Part shown: piece by piece, positions 1 to 8,106 of the stretch
How the letters are laid out: every line of letters begins with the position of its first letter
Numbering within the stretch: position 1 is the first letter of the stretch
From: an uncultured Lachnospiraceae bacterium
GTDB lineage: Bacteria > Bacillota > Clostridia > Lachnospirales > Lachnospiraceae
Direction of reading: 5' to 3'
NCBI GenBank assembly: GCA_902779395.1
Contig: CACZBK010000003.1
Span: 62,001 to 126,000 of the forward strand
DNA length: 64,000 nucleotides
Program-made: the position numbers and the translations under genes
The notes under the pieces: model-generated
Seen by the model: the letters and a program-made list of their open reading frames with translations, nothing else
Databases searched by the model: none
Told to the model about the DNA's origin: nothing

Positions 1-399
1 TTGTATCTGCAGGCACAGGAGATCCTAACGGGTGTGGACTATGGCAGATACGATGAAGTGCTCTTTATCTCGAAGAGTGTAGGAACGGTGATCGCCGCGG
101 CCTACGCTAAAATGCTGCAGGATAAAAGAATGTGTGATGTGTCTAAGCTTAGACATGTCTTATATACACCGCTTGAGTATACTTTTAAATATGATCCGGC
201 AAATGCTGTTGCTTTTCTGGGTACTGCCGATCCCTGGTGTGTGCCTGAAGCGGTAATACGTATAGCAAAAGAACGGAATGTTCCAATGCATTTATATGAT
301 GCGGCGAACCATTCGTTAGAGACAGGTAATGTCACGGCAGATATTGAAATTCTTAAAGATGTAATGGGAAAGACAGAGGTTTTTATCAGAAAAGCCTGA
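1..399 (+). CDS. Alpha/beta-hydrolase-like protein, 5' end cut by window edge
   Basis: The reading frame is open from the first base and ends at a TGA. The 132 residues look like the C-terminal part of an alpha/beta hydrolase. A short strand leads into I-S-K-S-V-G-T near residues 23-29, a degenerate nucleophile elbow with Ser. A G-T-x-D-P-W segment near residue 74 would carry the acidic residue, and N-H-S near 102-104 would carry the catalytic His. The TTG at base 1 is probably an internal Leu codon rather than a start. It lies 27 bases upstream of glycerate kinase on the same strand. Substrate unknown; the fold assignment is moderate. Confidence 0.5.
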   Translation: MYLQAQEILTGVDYGRYDEVLFISKSVGTVIAAAYAKMLQDKRMCDVSKLRHVLYTPLEYTFKYDPANAVAFLGTADPWCVPEAVIRIAKERNVPMHLYDAANHSLETGNVTADIEILKDVMGKTEVFIRKA

Positions 400-426
400 T
401 AAGACAGATCATCGGGGAAGAGATAT

Positions 427-1665
427 ATGAAGATCGTATTTGCTTCGGATTCTTTTAAGGGCTCTTTATCAAGTGCGGAAACGGCAGAGCTTCTTACAAA
501 GGCGGCAAAAGAAGTATTCGGAAATGCGGAGTGTGTTGCGGTTCCGATAGCGGACGGCGGAGAGGGGACCGTGAACGCGCTGATCGCAGCCTTACGCAGC
601 CGCGGATATATTCAGGCTAAGGAAGGCATGGCGCTCGAGGCTAAGGAAGCAATTGCGCCTGGGGATAAGGAAGCTTTGGACTGCGCCGATGCCGGAGGCG
701 GAGCAGGCCTTATCACTGTCACCGTACACGGCCCTTTGATGGAAGAGATCAAGGCAGTGTATGGGCGGCTGAATGAAAAGCAGGCTGTTATTGAGATGGC
801 AGCAGCTTCCGGCCTGACACTGGTTCCTGCGGAAAAAAGGAATCCGTTATATACGACCAGTTATGGTACGGGAGAGCTGATACTTGATGCCCTGAATAAA
901 GGCTTTGAAGAGATATATGTGGCCATCGGCGGCAGTGCTACGAATGACGGCGGCATGGGATGCGCAAGAGCATTGGGCGTAAGGTTTCTGGATAAGGAAG
1001 GGAAAGAGCTTGCCGGTACAGGAAAGGATCTTGAGAAAGTTGCAGAGATCGACGATTCCGGCCTGGATGAGCGGATAGGCAGGACGAAGATCATTGTTGC
1101 CTGTGATGTAAAGAATCCGCTATGCGGTGACAGGGGAGCAACAAAAACATACGGCGTACAAAAGGGAGCATCGCCGGATATGATAGAGCGGCTGGAAGAG
1201 GGAATGTGTAGCTACCGCGATCAGATACGAAAAAAGTTTGGGATCGATCCGGATACGCTTAGCGGAGGAGGAGCTGCGGGCGGTCTGGGAACGGCACTTT
1301 TGGTATTCCTTGGAGGCGTAATGAGATCCGGTATCGAGACGGTGCTGGATCTGGCAGAGTTTGATCATCTGCTTGAGGGCGCAGACCTCGTTGTGACAGG
1401 CGAGGGACGCACGGATTGGCAGAGCGCTTATGGGAAAGTGCTGTGCGGAGTGGGTGAACGGGCTAAGAGAGCCAAAGTACCGGCAGTGGCATTGTGCGGA
1501 AGTCTGGGGCCGGGCTATGAAAGCATTTATGAGCATGGGATCATTTCGCTTATGACTACGGTGGATGCTCCGATGACATTAGAGGAAGCGATGGAACATG
1601 CAGCGGAATTATATGAAAAAGCAGCTATACGGATGTTTCGCATGATCAATGCATTAAAGGTATAA
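427..1665 (+). CDS. glxK: Glycerate kinase (GarK/GlxK family)
   Basis: Phosphorylates D-glycerate, usually to 2-phosphoglycerate, feeding glyoxylate or sugar-acid degradation into glycolysis in the cytoplasm. The N-terminus MKIVFASDSFKGSLSS, the ADGGEGTV motif near residue 43, EMAAASGL, GGSATNDGG and VTGEGRTD are hallmarks of the Gly_kinase family. At 412 residues it is about 30 longer than E. coli GarK as I recall it. The excess sits at about residues 57-90, between the ADGGEGTV segment and the VHGPL strand, and is rich in Ala, Glu and Gly. An SD-like GGGGAAGAG precedes the ATG. The identification is secure; glycerate carbon specificity is not readable. Confidence 0.9.
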   Translation: MKIVFASDSFKGSLSSAETAELLTKAAKEVFGNAECVAVPIADGGEGTVNALIAALRSRGYIQAKEGMALEAKEAIAPGDKEALDCADAGGGAGLITVTVHGPLMEEIKAVYGRLNEKQAVIEMAAASGLTLVPAEKRNPLYTTSYGTGELILDALNKGFEEIYVAIGGSATNDGGMGCARALGVRFLDKEGKELAGTGKDLEKVAEIDDSGLDERIGRTKIIVACDVKNPLCGDRGATKTYGVQKGASPDMIERLEEGMCSYRDQIRKKFGIDPDTLSGGGAAGGLGTALLVFLGGVMRSGIETVLDLAEFDHLLEGADLVVTGEGRTDWQSAYGKVLCGVGERAKRAKVPAVALCGSLGPGYESIYEHGIISLMTTVDAPMTLEEAMEHAAELYEKAAIRMFRMINALKV

Positions 1666-1724
1666 ATATGAAAAAGATCCTGAGACGATCGTGAATAGTT
1701 TAAATTAGGATCATGGAGGTACAT

Positions 1725-2117
1725 ATGCCTGATATCTTATGGCACGGAAGCCCTGTAAAGGTTGATAGACTGGTCCCGAATCAGGCTGCCGACACGGGAT
1801 TTGCTAAAGGCTGTCAGTTTGCGGTTTATGCTACAAGCAACAGGAATATGGCAATCTGCTTTGCTCTTGGATGCATAGAGAATGACCCGGAGGGAAAAAC
1901 TGAAGTAAGGCGGACCATGATGCCGGAATATGGTGATAAGATGCTTTTTGAGGGATGTCATCCGAATTACGGCGGCAAAGGGTATCTGTATAAATTGGAT
2001 GGTTCCGGATTTGTCCATGCCATGGGATCGCAGTGGACGTGTTATGAAGAAATACAGCCCCTGGAGATCATAGAGCTGGACGTGGATGATCATCTGGATC
2101 TTTGTATCGTATTATAA
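1725..2117 (+). CDS. Hypothetical protein with HGSP motif, possibly ADP-ribosyltransferase-like fold
   Basis: The start is set at the ATG at 1725 because GGAGG (1715-1719) sits five bases before it; an in-frame ATG at 1713 overlaps that SD. The protein of 130 residues begins with a strand, then W-H-G-S-P, a predicted turn, then A-V-Y-A-T-S followed by a helix with Ala-Ile-Cys-Phe-Ala. This HGS...AT...A pattern resembles small proteins related to the ADP-ribosyltransferase (RES/PARP-like) fold. I cannot identify a catalytic Glu with confidence. No signal peptide or membrane segment. Function unknown; the fold suggestion is inference. Confidence 0.6.
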   Translation: MPDILWHGSPVKVDRLVPNQAADTGFAKGCQFAVYATSNRNMAICFALGCIENDPEGKTEVRRTMMPEYGDKMLFEGCHPNYGGKGYLYKLDGSGFVHAMGSQWTCYEEIQPLEIIELDVDDHLDLCIVL

Positions 2118-2132
2118 GGAGGAAGAAATTTC

Positions 2133-2195
2133 ATGACAAATGACGGATTAAGAAACTGTCTTTTGCAGGCGCTTGATGAAATGAAAAAGTCATGA
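2133..2195 (+). CDS. Possible 20-residue small ORF or gene remnant
   Basis: An AAGGAGG core 8-15 bases upstream precedes an ATG opening a 20-codon frame (MTNDGLRNCLLQALDEMKKS) that stops at TGA. The peptide reads like the amphipathic first helix of a larger cytoplasmic protein. About 80 bases of noncoding sequence follow before the DHFR fusion gene. The ribosome-binding site is better than those of many real genes here, so either a short peptide is made or this is the 5' remnant of a deleted gene. No family recognised. Confidence 0.3.
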   Translation: MTNDGLRNCLLQALDEMKKS

Positions 2196-2278
2196 AACAG
2201 CTGATAAGCAGACAGCAGTGATGAGCGGAGAAATTAAGGATCAAGGCAGCGTAAGCCTGAGAATGAGAGGAGAAGCTA

Positions 2279-3286
2279 ATGGTAGGTTTGATAGTGGCCC
2301 GTTCTAAAAATAATGTGATAGGAAAGAACGGACAGATACCCTGGAGGATAAAGGGGGAACAGAAACAGTTTAAGGAACTGACTACGGGGAATGTAGTCGT
2401 GATGGGAAGGAAGTCTTATGAGGAGATAGGACATCCCCTGCCAAACCGGCTTAATATCATTGTTTCAAGGACGGAAAAATACGAAGGGGAAAATCTGCTC
2501 AGCGCGCCTTCGGTGCAGGAAGCCATAGCTTTAGCGCAGGATAAAGAAGCTTTAAGCCGCGCAGGCTTTACGCCCAAGGGGGAGCCTGACATATATATTT
2601 CCGGCGGATACGGGCTGTACAAAGAAGCTGTAGCATTTGCAGATAAAATGTATATCACCGAGGTGGATACTGTCGTTGAAGACGGCGATGTATTCTTCCC
2701 TGAGTTTGATGCGGAGGCGTTTGAAAAAAAGACGGGAGCGAGCGGCGGAGATGAGATAAAGTTTACTCGTACGGTTTATACAAGACGCGTGCAGGAAAAA
2801 AAGGCCGGAGATAAAATCATAACTTACCGCAAACTTACGCAGTCCGATCTGGAAACATTTATCGGGATGAGGATAACGCAGCTAACGGAAGAATATACTT
2901 CGGAAGGGCGTGAGGTGCCGAAGAATGTGGACCTTGCCGCTGCGCTTAAAGCTTATTATGAGAAGCACATGACAGAAGAAACCTTCGTATCCTGGCTTGC
3001 GCTTGATGGTGAAAGGATCATAGGGACCAGCGGCATGTCTTTTGTAGAGAAGCCACCGTATTTTACCTGTCCTACGGGAAGACTGGGACTTTTATCAAGC
3101 ATGTTTACCGATCCGGATTACAGGCGGATGGGCATAGCTCAGGATCTTCTGAACAGAGTAGTGAATGAGGCGAGAGATTACGGCTGCGGCGCGGTCTGGA
3201 TCACTGCATCCGATATGGGAGTTAAGCTCTATACGGCATACGGCTTTGAACACAACGGAAATTTCATGCAGTATAAATTGCAATGA
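2279..3286 (+). CDS. Dihydrofolate reductase fused to GNAT acetyltransferase
   Basis: Residues 1-170 are a complete dihydrofolate reductase: I-P-W at 20-22, the active-site acidic residue Glu26, V-V-V-M-G-R-K (39-45), PLPNRLNIIVSR (53-64) and the cofactor-binding Gly-Gly pair in ISGGYGLY (107-114). DHFR reduces dihydrofolate with NADPH for thymidylate and purine synthesis. Residues 181-335 form a GNAT acetyltransferase, with acetyl-CoA loop Y-R-R-M-G-I-A (281-287) and a C-terminal Y-x-x-Y-G-F. A ten-residue charged linker joins them in one frame; no start codon or SD marks a separate GNAT gene. An A7 run at the junction means an indel there would split or join the ORF. No thyA neighbour. Confidence 0.85.
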   Translation: MVGLIVARSKNNVIGKNGQIPWRIKGEQKQFKELTTGNVVVMGRKSYEEIGHPLPNRLNIIVSRTEKYEGENLLSAPSVQEAIALAQDKEALSRAGFTPKGEPDIYISGGYGLYKEAVAFADKMYITEVDTVVEDGDVFFPEFDAEAFEKKTGASGGDEIKFTRTVYTRRVQEKKAGDKIITYRKLTQSDLETFIGMRITQLTEEYTSEGREVPKNVDLAAALKAYYEKHMTEETFVSWLALDGERIIGTSGMSFVEKPPYFTCPTGRLGLLSSMFTDPDYRRMGIAQDLLNRVVNEARDYGCGAVWITASDMGVKLYTAYGFEHNGNFMQYKLQ

Positions 3287-3338
3287 CATACGTGCAGCAC
3301 ATAATGCGGTGATCGGCAGAATAACAGAGAGAAAAAAC

Positions 3339-3986
3339 ATGAAAAAATACGAATTCGGGGATGCGGATGCCGGCATTGTTCTTATCCGCCCTGCAGGTAC
3401 GCATGAAATAAAAGGAATTGAAAATGAATTTGCTTTGATCAAAAAAAGCTGCGATAAGAAGTTTTATATGATCGCTTTAATGATCGAAGACTGGAATAAG
3501 GAACTTTCGCCCTGGGAAGCACCGGCGGTTTTCGGCAAAAACGGGTTTGGTAGCGGAGCGGAGGAAACGCTTCAGAAAGTGATGACTCTTTGCGGAGATA
3601 AAAGCAGGAGTTATTATATCGGCGGGTATTCTCTTGCCGGATTGTTTGCTTTATGGGCGGCTGTCCGGACGGATCGTTTCTGCGGAGTTGCGGCGGCTTC
3701 TCCTTCAGTCTGGTTTCCGGGTTTTAAGGAATATATAAAAACACAGGGGATTAAAACAGATACGGTTTATCTGAGTCTGGGGGATAAAGAGGAAAAGACG
3801 AAAAATCCTGTAATGTCTGCGGTTGGAGATAATATACGTGAAATATATGCTTTTATTAAGGGCTGTGGTATAGACTGTGTTCTGGAATGGAACGAGGGAA
3901 ATCATTTCAGGGATACCGATGTTAGGATGGCGAAAGCTTTTGCCGGTGTTATGAAAGAAAAGGAAATGGCGGACGGGAAAATATGA
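3339..3986 (+). CDS. Esterase-like alpha/beta hydrolase
   Basis: A 215-residue cytoplasmic protein. The start ATG at 3339 follows a purine-rich AGAGAGAAAAAAC; the longer upstream frame overlaps the DHFR-GNAT gene and is not used. The nucleophile elbow is G-G-Y-S-L-A-G near residue 101, the acid is probably in S-L-G-D near 158, and the His is in E-G-N-H-F near 197. This triad order fits an esterase D or predicted alpha/beta esterase type hydrolase. It overlaps the next gene by four bases (ATGA), so the two are translationally coupled. Substrate unknown. Confidence 0.7.
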   Translation: MKKYEFGDADAGIVLIRPAGTHEIKGIENEFALIKKSCDKKFYMIALMIEDWNKELSPWEAPAVFGKNGFGSGAEETLQKVMTLCGDKSRSYYIGGYSLAGLFALWAAVRTDRFCGVAAASPSVWFPGFKEYIKTQGIKTDTVYLSLGDKEEKTKNPVMSAVGDNIREIYAFIKGCGIDCVLEWNEGNHFRDTDVRMAKAFAGVMKEKEMADGKI

Positions 3987-4633
3987 AAGAATTCGATGCG
4001 GTTATTTTTGATATGGACGGGGTGATATTTGATTCGGAAAGAGCTACTATGGACTGTTGGATCGAACTGGCTGAGAAGTATTCCATTCCGGATATTAAAA
4101 CACCGTATTACAAGTGTATAGGTGTGAATGCTGCAAAGACAAGAGAAATAATGATCAATACCTATGGAAAGGACTTTCCGTATGACCGATATGCTAAAGA
4201 GGCTTCGCTGATGTATCATGACAGATACGACGGTGGCAGACTTCCTGTGAAAAAGGGAGTGCGTCTGATACTGGAGTTTCTAAAAAAACATGATAAAAAG
4301 ATAGCACTGGCGTCATCTTCTAAAAAAGAAACCGTGATCAGTCAGTTAAGAGATGCAGATATACTGCGTTTTTTTGATGAGATAGTCACGGGTGATATGG
4401 TGGAAAAAAGTAAACCCGAACCGGACATTTTCTTAAAGGCATGTGAAAAGACAGGGGTTTTGCCGGAGAGAGCTTATGCCATAGAGGATTCGATTAACGG
4501 GATAAGAGCTGCGTACAGCGGAAAGCTTAAGCCTATTATGGTCCCGGATATCCTGCCTGCGGATGACGAGATGAGGCAAAAGGCGGAAGCGGTACTTGAA
4601 AATCTTGAAGAAGTGGCGGATTATCTTAGTTAA
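3983..4633 (+). CDS. HAD-superfamily hydrolase, beta-phosphoglucomutase-like
   Basis: A 216-residue HAD phosphatase of subfamily IA. Motif I is F-D-M-D-G-V (residues 9-14), with the nucleophile Asp and the general acid Asp two residues later. A helical cap follows. Motif II is A-S-S-S near 110, motif III includes the Lys of S-K-P-E-P-D near 138-143, and motif IV is I-E-D-S near 161. The E-D-S-x-N-G-I-x-A signature is typical of beta-phosphoglucomutase and 2-deoxyglucose-6-phosphatase relatives. It starts within the stop codon of the esterase-like gene. Substrate not predictable; cytoplasmic. Confidence 0.85.
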   Translation: MKEFDAVIFDMDGVIFDSERATMDCWIELAEKYSIPDIKTPYYKCIGVNAAKTREIMINTYGKDFPYDRYAKEASLMYHDRYDGGRLPVKKGVRLILEFLKKHDKKIALASSSKKETVISQLRDADILRFFDEIVTGDMVEKSKPEPDIFLKACEKTGVLPERAYAIEDSINGIRAAYSGKLKPIMVPDILPADDEMRQKAEAVLENLEEVADYLS

Positions 4634-4747
4634 ACGATGAGGTCAAGGCACACATAAGCGCTCATTCCGGTATATACAGAGAAAAGGGGATCCTTTTACG
4701 GAAAAGGTGAAAAAAAGATCAGCTGCTTAAGGCGGGGAAAGAGATTT

Positions 4748-5410
4748 ATGAGACTTATATTGGTGCGTCATGGGGAACCGGACTATGAAAGGGACTGTCT
4801 TACCGAAAAAGGAAGCAGACAGGCGGAGATCGTTGCCAGGAGGCTGTTAAAAGAAGGGATAGAAGAGATATATTCATCGCCTCTGGGACGTGCAAGGCAG
4901 ACAGCACAGCCCTTTGCGGAGGCTTCCGGGATAGGTGATGTCCGTATCCTGGATTTTATGAGGGAGATCCGTTACGGCCGCGAGGATGCTTTATACCAAA
5001 GCGGTAATCCGTGGACAGTAGCGTTTGAACTGGTAAAGGATGGATGCGATCTTCAGAGCAGGGACTGGCAGAACTATCCCGGTTATACGGATAATACTGC
5101 AGTTACTGATATAGATAAGGTGGTAAGAGGAACGGATGAGTGGCTTTCTTCGCTTGGTTATGAGCGTGAAGGTCTGTACTACCGCTGTACCTGTAAAGAA
5201 GCGAAGGACAGGACGATAGCACTTTTCAGTCACGGGGGCTCATCTACGGCGCTTATGTCCCGCGTTCTGAATATTCCTTTTCCTCATCTGTGTGTTGTTC
5301 TGGCAAACCTGCAGCATACATCGGTTACCATACTGAGTTTCGACCCGGCTCCCGGAGCATTATCGATGCCGTTTCTGGAACTGGCATGTGATGTGGGACA
5401 TTTGAAGTGA
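4748..5410 (+). CDS. Histidine phosphatase family protein (phosphoglycerate mutase-like)
   Basis: A 220-residue member of the histidine phosphatase superfamily. It opens with L-V-R-H-G-E-P (residues 5-11), which holds the phospho-accepting His8 and Arg7. Ser-Ser-Pro-Leu-x-R-A-R-Q-T follows at about 44-53, and the second catalytic His is in F-S-H-G-G near 163-167. An insertion around residues 85-120 rich in Tyr, Trp and Asp replaces the usual short cap. The 114-base gap before it shows only a weak CCTTTT/AAAAGG hairpin. The rplS promoter region follows. The substrate could be a sugar phosphate, a nucleotide or cobalamin-type. Confidence 0.85.
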   Translation: MRLILVRHGEPDYERDCLTEKGSRQAEIVARRLLKEGIEEIYSSPLGRARQTAQPFAEASGIGDVRILDFMREIRYGREDALYQSGNPWTVAFELVKDGCDLQSRDWQNYPGYTDNTAVTDIDKVVRGTDEWLSSLGYEREGLYYRCTCKEAKDRTIALFSHGGSSTALMSRVLNIPFPHLCVVLANLQHTSVTILSFDPAPGALSMPFLELACDVGHLK

Positions 5411-5423
5411 TGCTAAAAAAAGC

Positions 5424-5494
5424 TTGCAAAGCACTTGAAACTGTGCTAAACTGTCAAAGTTGCGAAAAGTAAAGAGATGTTCCGCTGGTATAAT
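5424..5494 (+). promoter_or_regulatory. Two putative promoters for rplS
   Basis: TTGCAA at 5424-5429 and TAAACT at 5447-5452 are separated by 17 bases, a standard vegetative promoter. A second signal, TGGTATAAT at 5486-5494, is an extended -10 element without a clear -35. A small ATAC-GAAA-GTAT hairpin follows at 5497-5508 in the longer transcript. The SD of rplS is at 5541-5546. Confidence 0.55.
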
Positions 5495-5554
5495 AGATAC
5501 GAAAGTATATTAGATACGTAAGAACGTCCGATGAAATCACAGGAGGATTTATTA

Positions 5555-5905
5555 ATGAACGCAGAGATCATCAAAGAGCTGGAAGCAGAACAGCTCAAAA
5601 GCGAAGTACCTTCATTTAATGTAGGTGATACCGTAAAGGTTCATGGTAAGATCAAGGAAGGTGAGAAGGAGCGTATCCAGATCTTCGAAGGTATCGTTAC
5701 CAAGATCCAGAACGGCGGAGCACGTACTACATTCACCGTAAGAAAGACCAGCGGTGGCGTAGGCGTAGATAAGACCTGGCCTCTTCACAGCCCTAATGTC
5801 GAGAAGGTTGAAGTTGTCCGTCGCGGTAAGGTTCGCAGGGCAAGACTTAACTATCTTAAGGGCCGCGTAGGTAAGAAGGCTAAAGTTAAGGAAGTTATTC
5901 GCTGA
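5555..5905 (+). CDS. rplS: Large ribosomal subunit protein bL19
   Basis: The start is the ATG at 5555, eight bases after AGGAGG; an in-frame ATG at 5531 overlaps that SD and is rejected. The 116-residue product matches bL19 along its length: an N-terminal helix, F-N-V-G-D-T-V-K-V, the F-E-G-I-V strand, T-F-T-V-R-K, and the basic end with [10 protein letters not shown]. bL19 sits at the 30S-50S interface. rbgA, a GTPase for 50S assembly, lies just downstream as in Bacillus. An intrinsic terminator follows at 5940-5971. Confidence 0.97.
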   Translation: MNAEIIKELEAEQLKSEVPSFNVGDTVKVHGKIKEGEKERIQIFEGIVTKIQNGGARTTFTVRKTSGGVGVDKTWPLHSPNVEKVEVVRRGKVRRARLNYLKGRVGKKAKVKEVIR

Positions 5906-5939
5906 TAAACATAGCTGATCAAGTTTAACAGACGAAAGC

Positions 5940-5971
5940 AAAAGGGGGTGGATCTGATCTGCCCCTTTTTT
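5940..5971 (+). terminator. Intrinsic terminator after rplS
   Basis: AAAAGGGG at 5940-5947 pairs with CCCCTTTT at 5962-5969 and runs into further T residues. The loop of about 14 bases contains a GATC pair. It separates rplS from the lepB-rbgA block. Confidence 0.75.
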
Positions 5972-6035
5972 ACAGATTATGGCAGATGCATCCGTATGCT
6001 GCGGTGTGCGGGATCGGTACTTATCGAGGTGAAAC

Positions 6036-6620
6036 ATGGCCCGTAAGAAGGGCTTGACCTTTTATACAAAAGAGAGGAAAATAAATAAAAAGCATGTCTA
6101 TGAGGTCTTCAGCTGGCTGTTTTGCGGTGCCCTCATGGTTTTGCTTGCATTTATGTTTGTTTATCTCTTTGGCATCCGTACAAGTGTTATAGGTGTGTCT
6201 ATGGAACCGGGGCTTGGTAACGGGGAGGAGATACTGATCGACAGATTTATATACCTTATACGCCAGCCTCAGGATACGGATGTAGTGGTATTCAGACCAA
6301 ACGGTAATGAGAGTGCCCACCTGTATGTAAAACGGATAGTCGGAACACCGGGAGATACAGTGCTGATACGTGATGGCCTTTTATACATAAACGGAAATGT
6401 ATATGATGAGGCCGGGATATTTGACAGGATAGAAAACGGTGGTATTGCCGAGCCCGGGCTGACGCTTGGAGAAGATGAATTCTTTGTGCTTGGGGATAAC
6501 CGGAATGACAGTGAAGACAGCCGCTCAAGCAATATAGGTATAGTAAGACGGGAATACATCATAGGTAAGGCCTGGTTTCACTTGAAATATAAGAAAGAGG
6601 GCATGGGATTTATAAAATGA
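6036..6620 (+). CDS. lepB: Signal peptidase I (first copy)
   Basis: Type I signal peptidase that cleaves signal peptides on the outer face of the membrane. One N-terminal transmembrane segment lies at about residues 26-47. The catalytic Ser55 is in G-V-S-M-E-P, the catalytic Lys99 is in Y-V-K-R-I-V-G, and box E is G-D-N-R-N-D-S-E-D-S-R near 162-172. Length 194 is normal for Gram-positive SipS-type enzymes. An SD GAGGTG precedes the ATG. Its TGA overlaps the rbgA ATG by four bases. A second lepB lies on the other side of rbgA. Confidence 0.95.
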   Translation: MARKKGLTFYTKERKINKKHVYEVFSWLFCGALMVLLAFMFVYLFGIRTSVIGVSMEPGLGNGEEILIDRFIYLIRQPQDTDVVVFRPNGNESAHLYVKRIVGTPGDTVLIRDGLLYINGNVYDEAGIFDRIENGGIAEPGLTLGEDEFFVLGDNRNDSEDSRSSNIGIVRREYIIGKAWFHLKYKKEGMGFIK

Positions 6621-7465
6621 ATGTGCAATGGTATCCGGGCCACATGACAAAGGCTGTTCGTTCCATGCAGGAAGATATCAAACTGGTCGATCTGGTTATT
6701 GAACTTTTGGATGCCAGGCTTCCCGTGTCTAGCCGTAATCCGGACATAAACCGGCTGGGACAGGGAAAGGCAAGGCTGATACTGCTGAATAAGGCGGATC
6801 TTGCTGATGCCAGAGAGAATGATAACTGGATAAGGTATTTTAAAAATGAGGGTGCGGAAGCGGTCCTTATAGATTCGCGTAAAAATACCGGTATGGGAGA
6901 TATCCGTGCCGCTGTAAAGAACGCATGTAAGGAAAAAAGAGAGCGCGATGCAAAACGAGGCATTAAGAACAGACCCGTACGCGCTATGGTGGCGGGGATA
7001 CCGAATGTCGGTAAATCTACCTTTATTAACAGCTTCGCAAAAAAAGCGGTAGCAAAGACAGGGAACAGGCCCGGGGTGACCAAAGGAAAACAATGGATAC
7101 GTTTAAGTAACGAGCTGGAACTCTTAGATACTCCCGGGATACTCTGGCCGAAATTTGAAGACGAGACAGTAGGTCTTCATCTGGCTATGACAGGAAGCAT
7201 TAATGATGAAATACTGCCTAAGCAGGAGCTGGGGCTGGCTATTGCTTCATTTATGAAGGAAAGCTATCCCGGGCGGCTGAATGAACGATACGGTCTTGAT
7301 GAAGCCGGGGATGAAGCAAAGTTTCTGGATGCAGTGGCTTTGCGTATGGGATGTCTTAAGAAGGGATCGGAACCTGATACCGAAAGGGCGGCAGCACTTC
7401 TGATCGATGATTTCAGATCCGGCAGGCTTGGAAAAATAAGCATTGAAAGGGTTGACGTACAATGA
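6617..7465 (+). CDS. rbgA: Ribosome biogenesis GTPase RbgA (YlqF)
   Basis: Circularly permuted GTPase that promotes late 50S assembly in Bacillus. The G4 motif N-K-A-D (58-61) comes before the G1 P-loop G-I-P-N-V-G-K-S-T (127-135) and G3 D-T-P-G near 170, the order that defines the YlqF/YawG family. The N-terminal M-N-V-Q-W-Y-P-G-H-M-T-K-A is the RbgA signature. Length 282 equals the family norm. It is coupled by four-base overlaps to lepB genes on both sides. The neighbourhood rplS-rbgA-rnhB matches Bacillus subtilis. Confidence 0.97.
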   Translation: MNVQWYPGHMTKAVRSMQEDIKLVDLVIELLDARLPVSSRNPDINRLGQGKARLILLNKADLADARENDNWIRYFKNEGAEAVLIDSRKNTGMGDIRAAVKNACKEKRERDAKRGIKNRPVRAMVAGIPNVGKSTFINSFAKKAVAKTGNRPGVTKGKQWIRLSNELELLDTPGILWPKFEDETVGLHLAMTGSINDEILPKQELGLAIASFMKESYPGRLNERYGLDEAGDEAKFLDAVALRMGCLKKGSEPDTERAAALLIDDFRSGRLGKISIERVDVQ

Positions 7466-8106
7466 AGGACGAAATGATTGAGGAAGAGCTCAAGATCAGG
7501 GATATCGATGATGAAGAGACTGATCTTGCAGAACAGAGCGGAGAAAGTGAAAATAAGATCAGTAAGAATGCCCGGGCAAAAGCCATACTGAAGGACATAC
7601 TCTCCAATTCTCTTTTTCTGCTGGCTGTTCTTGCATGTACACTTCTTCTTGTGAAATATGTAGGGCAGCGTACAGTGGTTGTAGGCGACAGCATGGAACA
7701 TACCTTATCAAACGGGGACAGTCTGATAGTGGATAAGATCAGCTACAGGTTCAGGGATCCCAAACGTTTTGAGATAATAGTATTTCCTTTTGAATATAAG
7801 GAGGCAACATATTATATTAAGAGGATAATCGGTTTGCCCGGAGAAACGGTACGGATCGATGATAACGGGGTTATCTATATTAACGGACAGCCCTTCAGTG
7901 AAAACTATGGGGCAGAAACGATACTTGATCCCGGGACGGCAAGAGATGAAGTGGTGCTTGGCCCTGATGAGTACTTTGTACTGGGGGATAACCGTAATCA
8001 TTCGTCGGATTCACGTGTGCCTTCCGTCGGATTGATAAAGCGAAATAATATCATAGGAAGGGCATGGGTGAGGATATATCCCTTCAATAAGTTCGGAGGT
8101 ATCTAA
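7462..8106 (+). CDS. lepB: Signal peptidase I (second copy)
   Basis: A second type I signal peptidase, 214 residues. A 45-residue acidic cytoplasmic N-terminus, absent from the first copy, precedes one membrane segment at about 47-66. The catalytic Ser77 is in G-D-S-M-E, Lys120 is in Y-I-K-R-I-I-G, and box E is G-D-N-R-N-H-S-S-D-S-R near 182-192. The two copies share motif order but differ clearly in sequence, so this is an old duplication or two acquisitions. Its ATG overlaps the rbgA stop, and rnhB begins directly after its stop. Confidence 0.95.
   Translation: MKDEMIEEELKIRDIDDEETDLAEQSGESENKISKNARAKAILKDILSNSLFLLAVLACTLLLVKYVGQRTVVVGDSMEHTLSNGDSLIVDKISYRFRDPKRFEIIVFPFEYKEATYYIKRIIGLPGETVRIDDNGVIYINGQPFSENYGAETILDPGTARDEVVLGPDEYFVLGDNRNHSSDSRVPSVGLIKRNNIIGRAWVRIYPFNKFGGI

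Noticed and set aside
4690..4710. CCTTTT/AAAAGG hairpin as terminator before the histidine phosphatase
   Set aside because: Stem of six weak pairs, no T run on the plus strand; could arise by chance.
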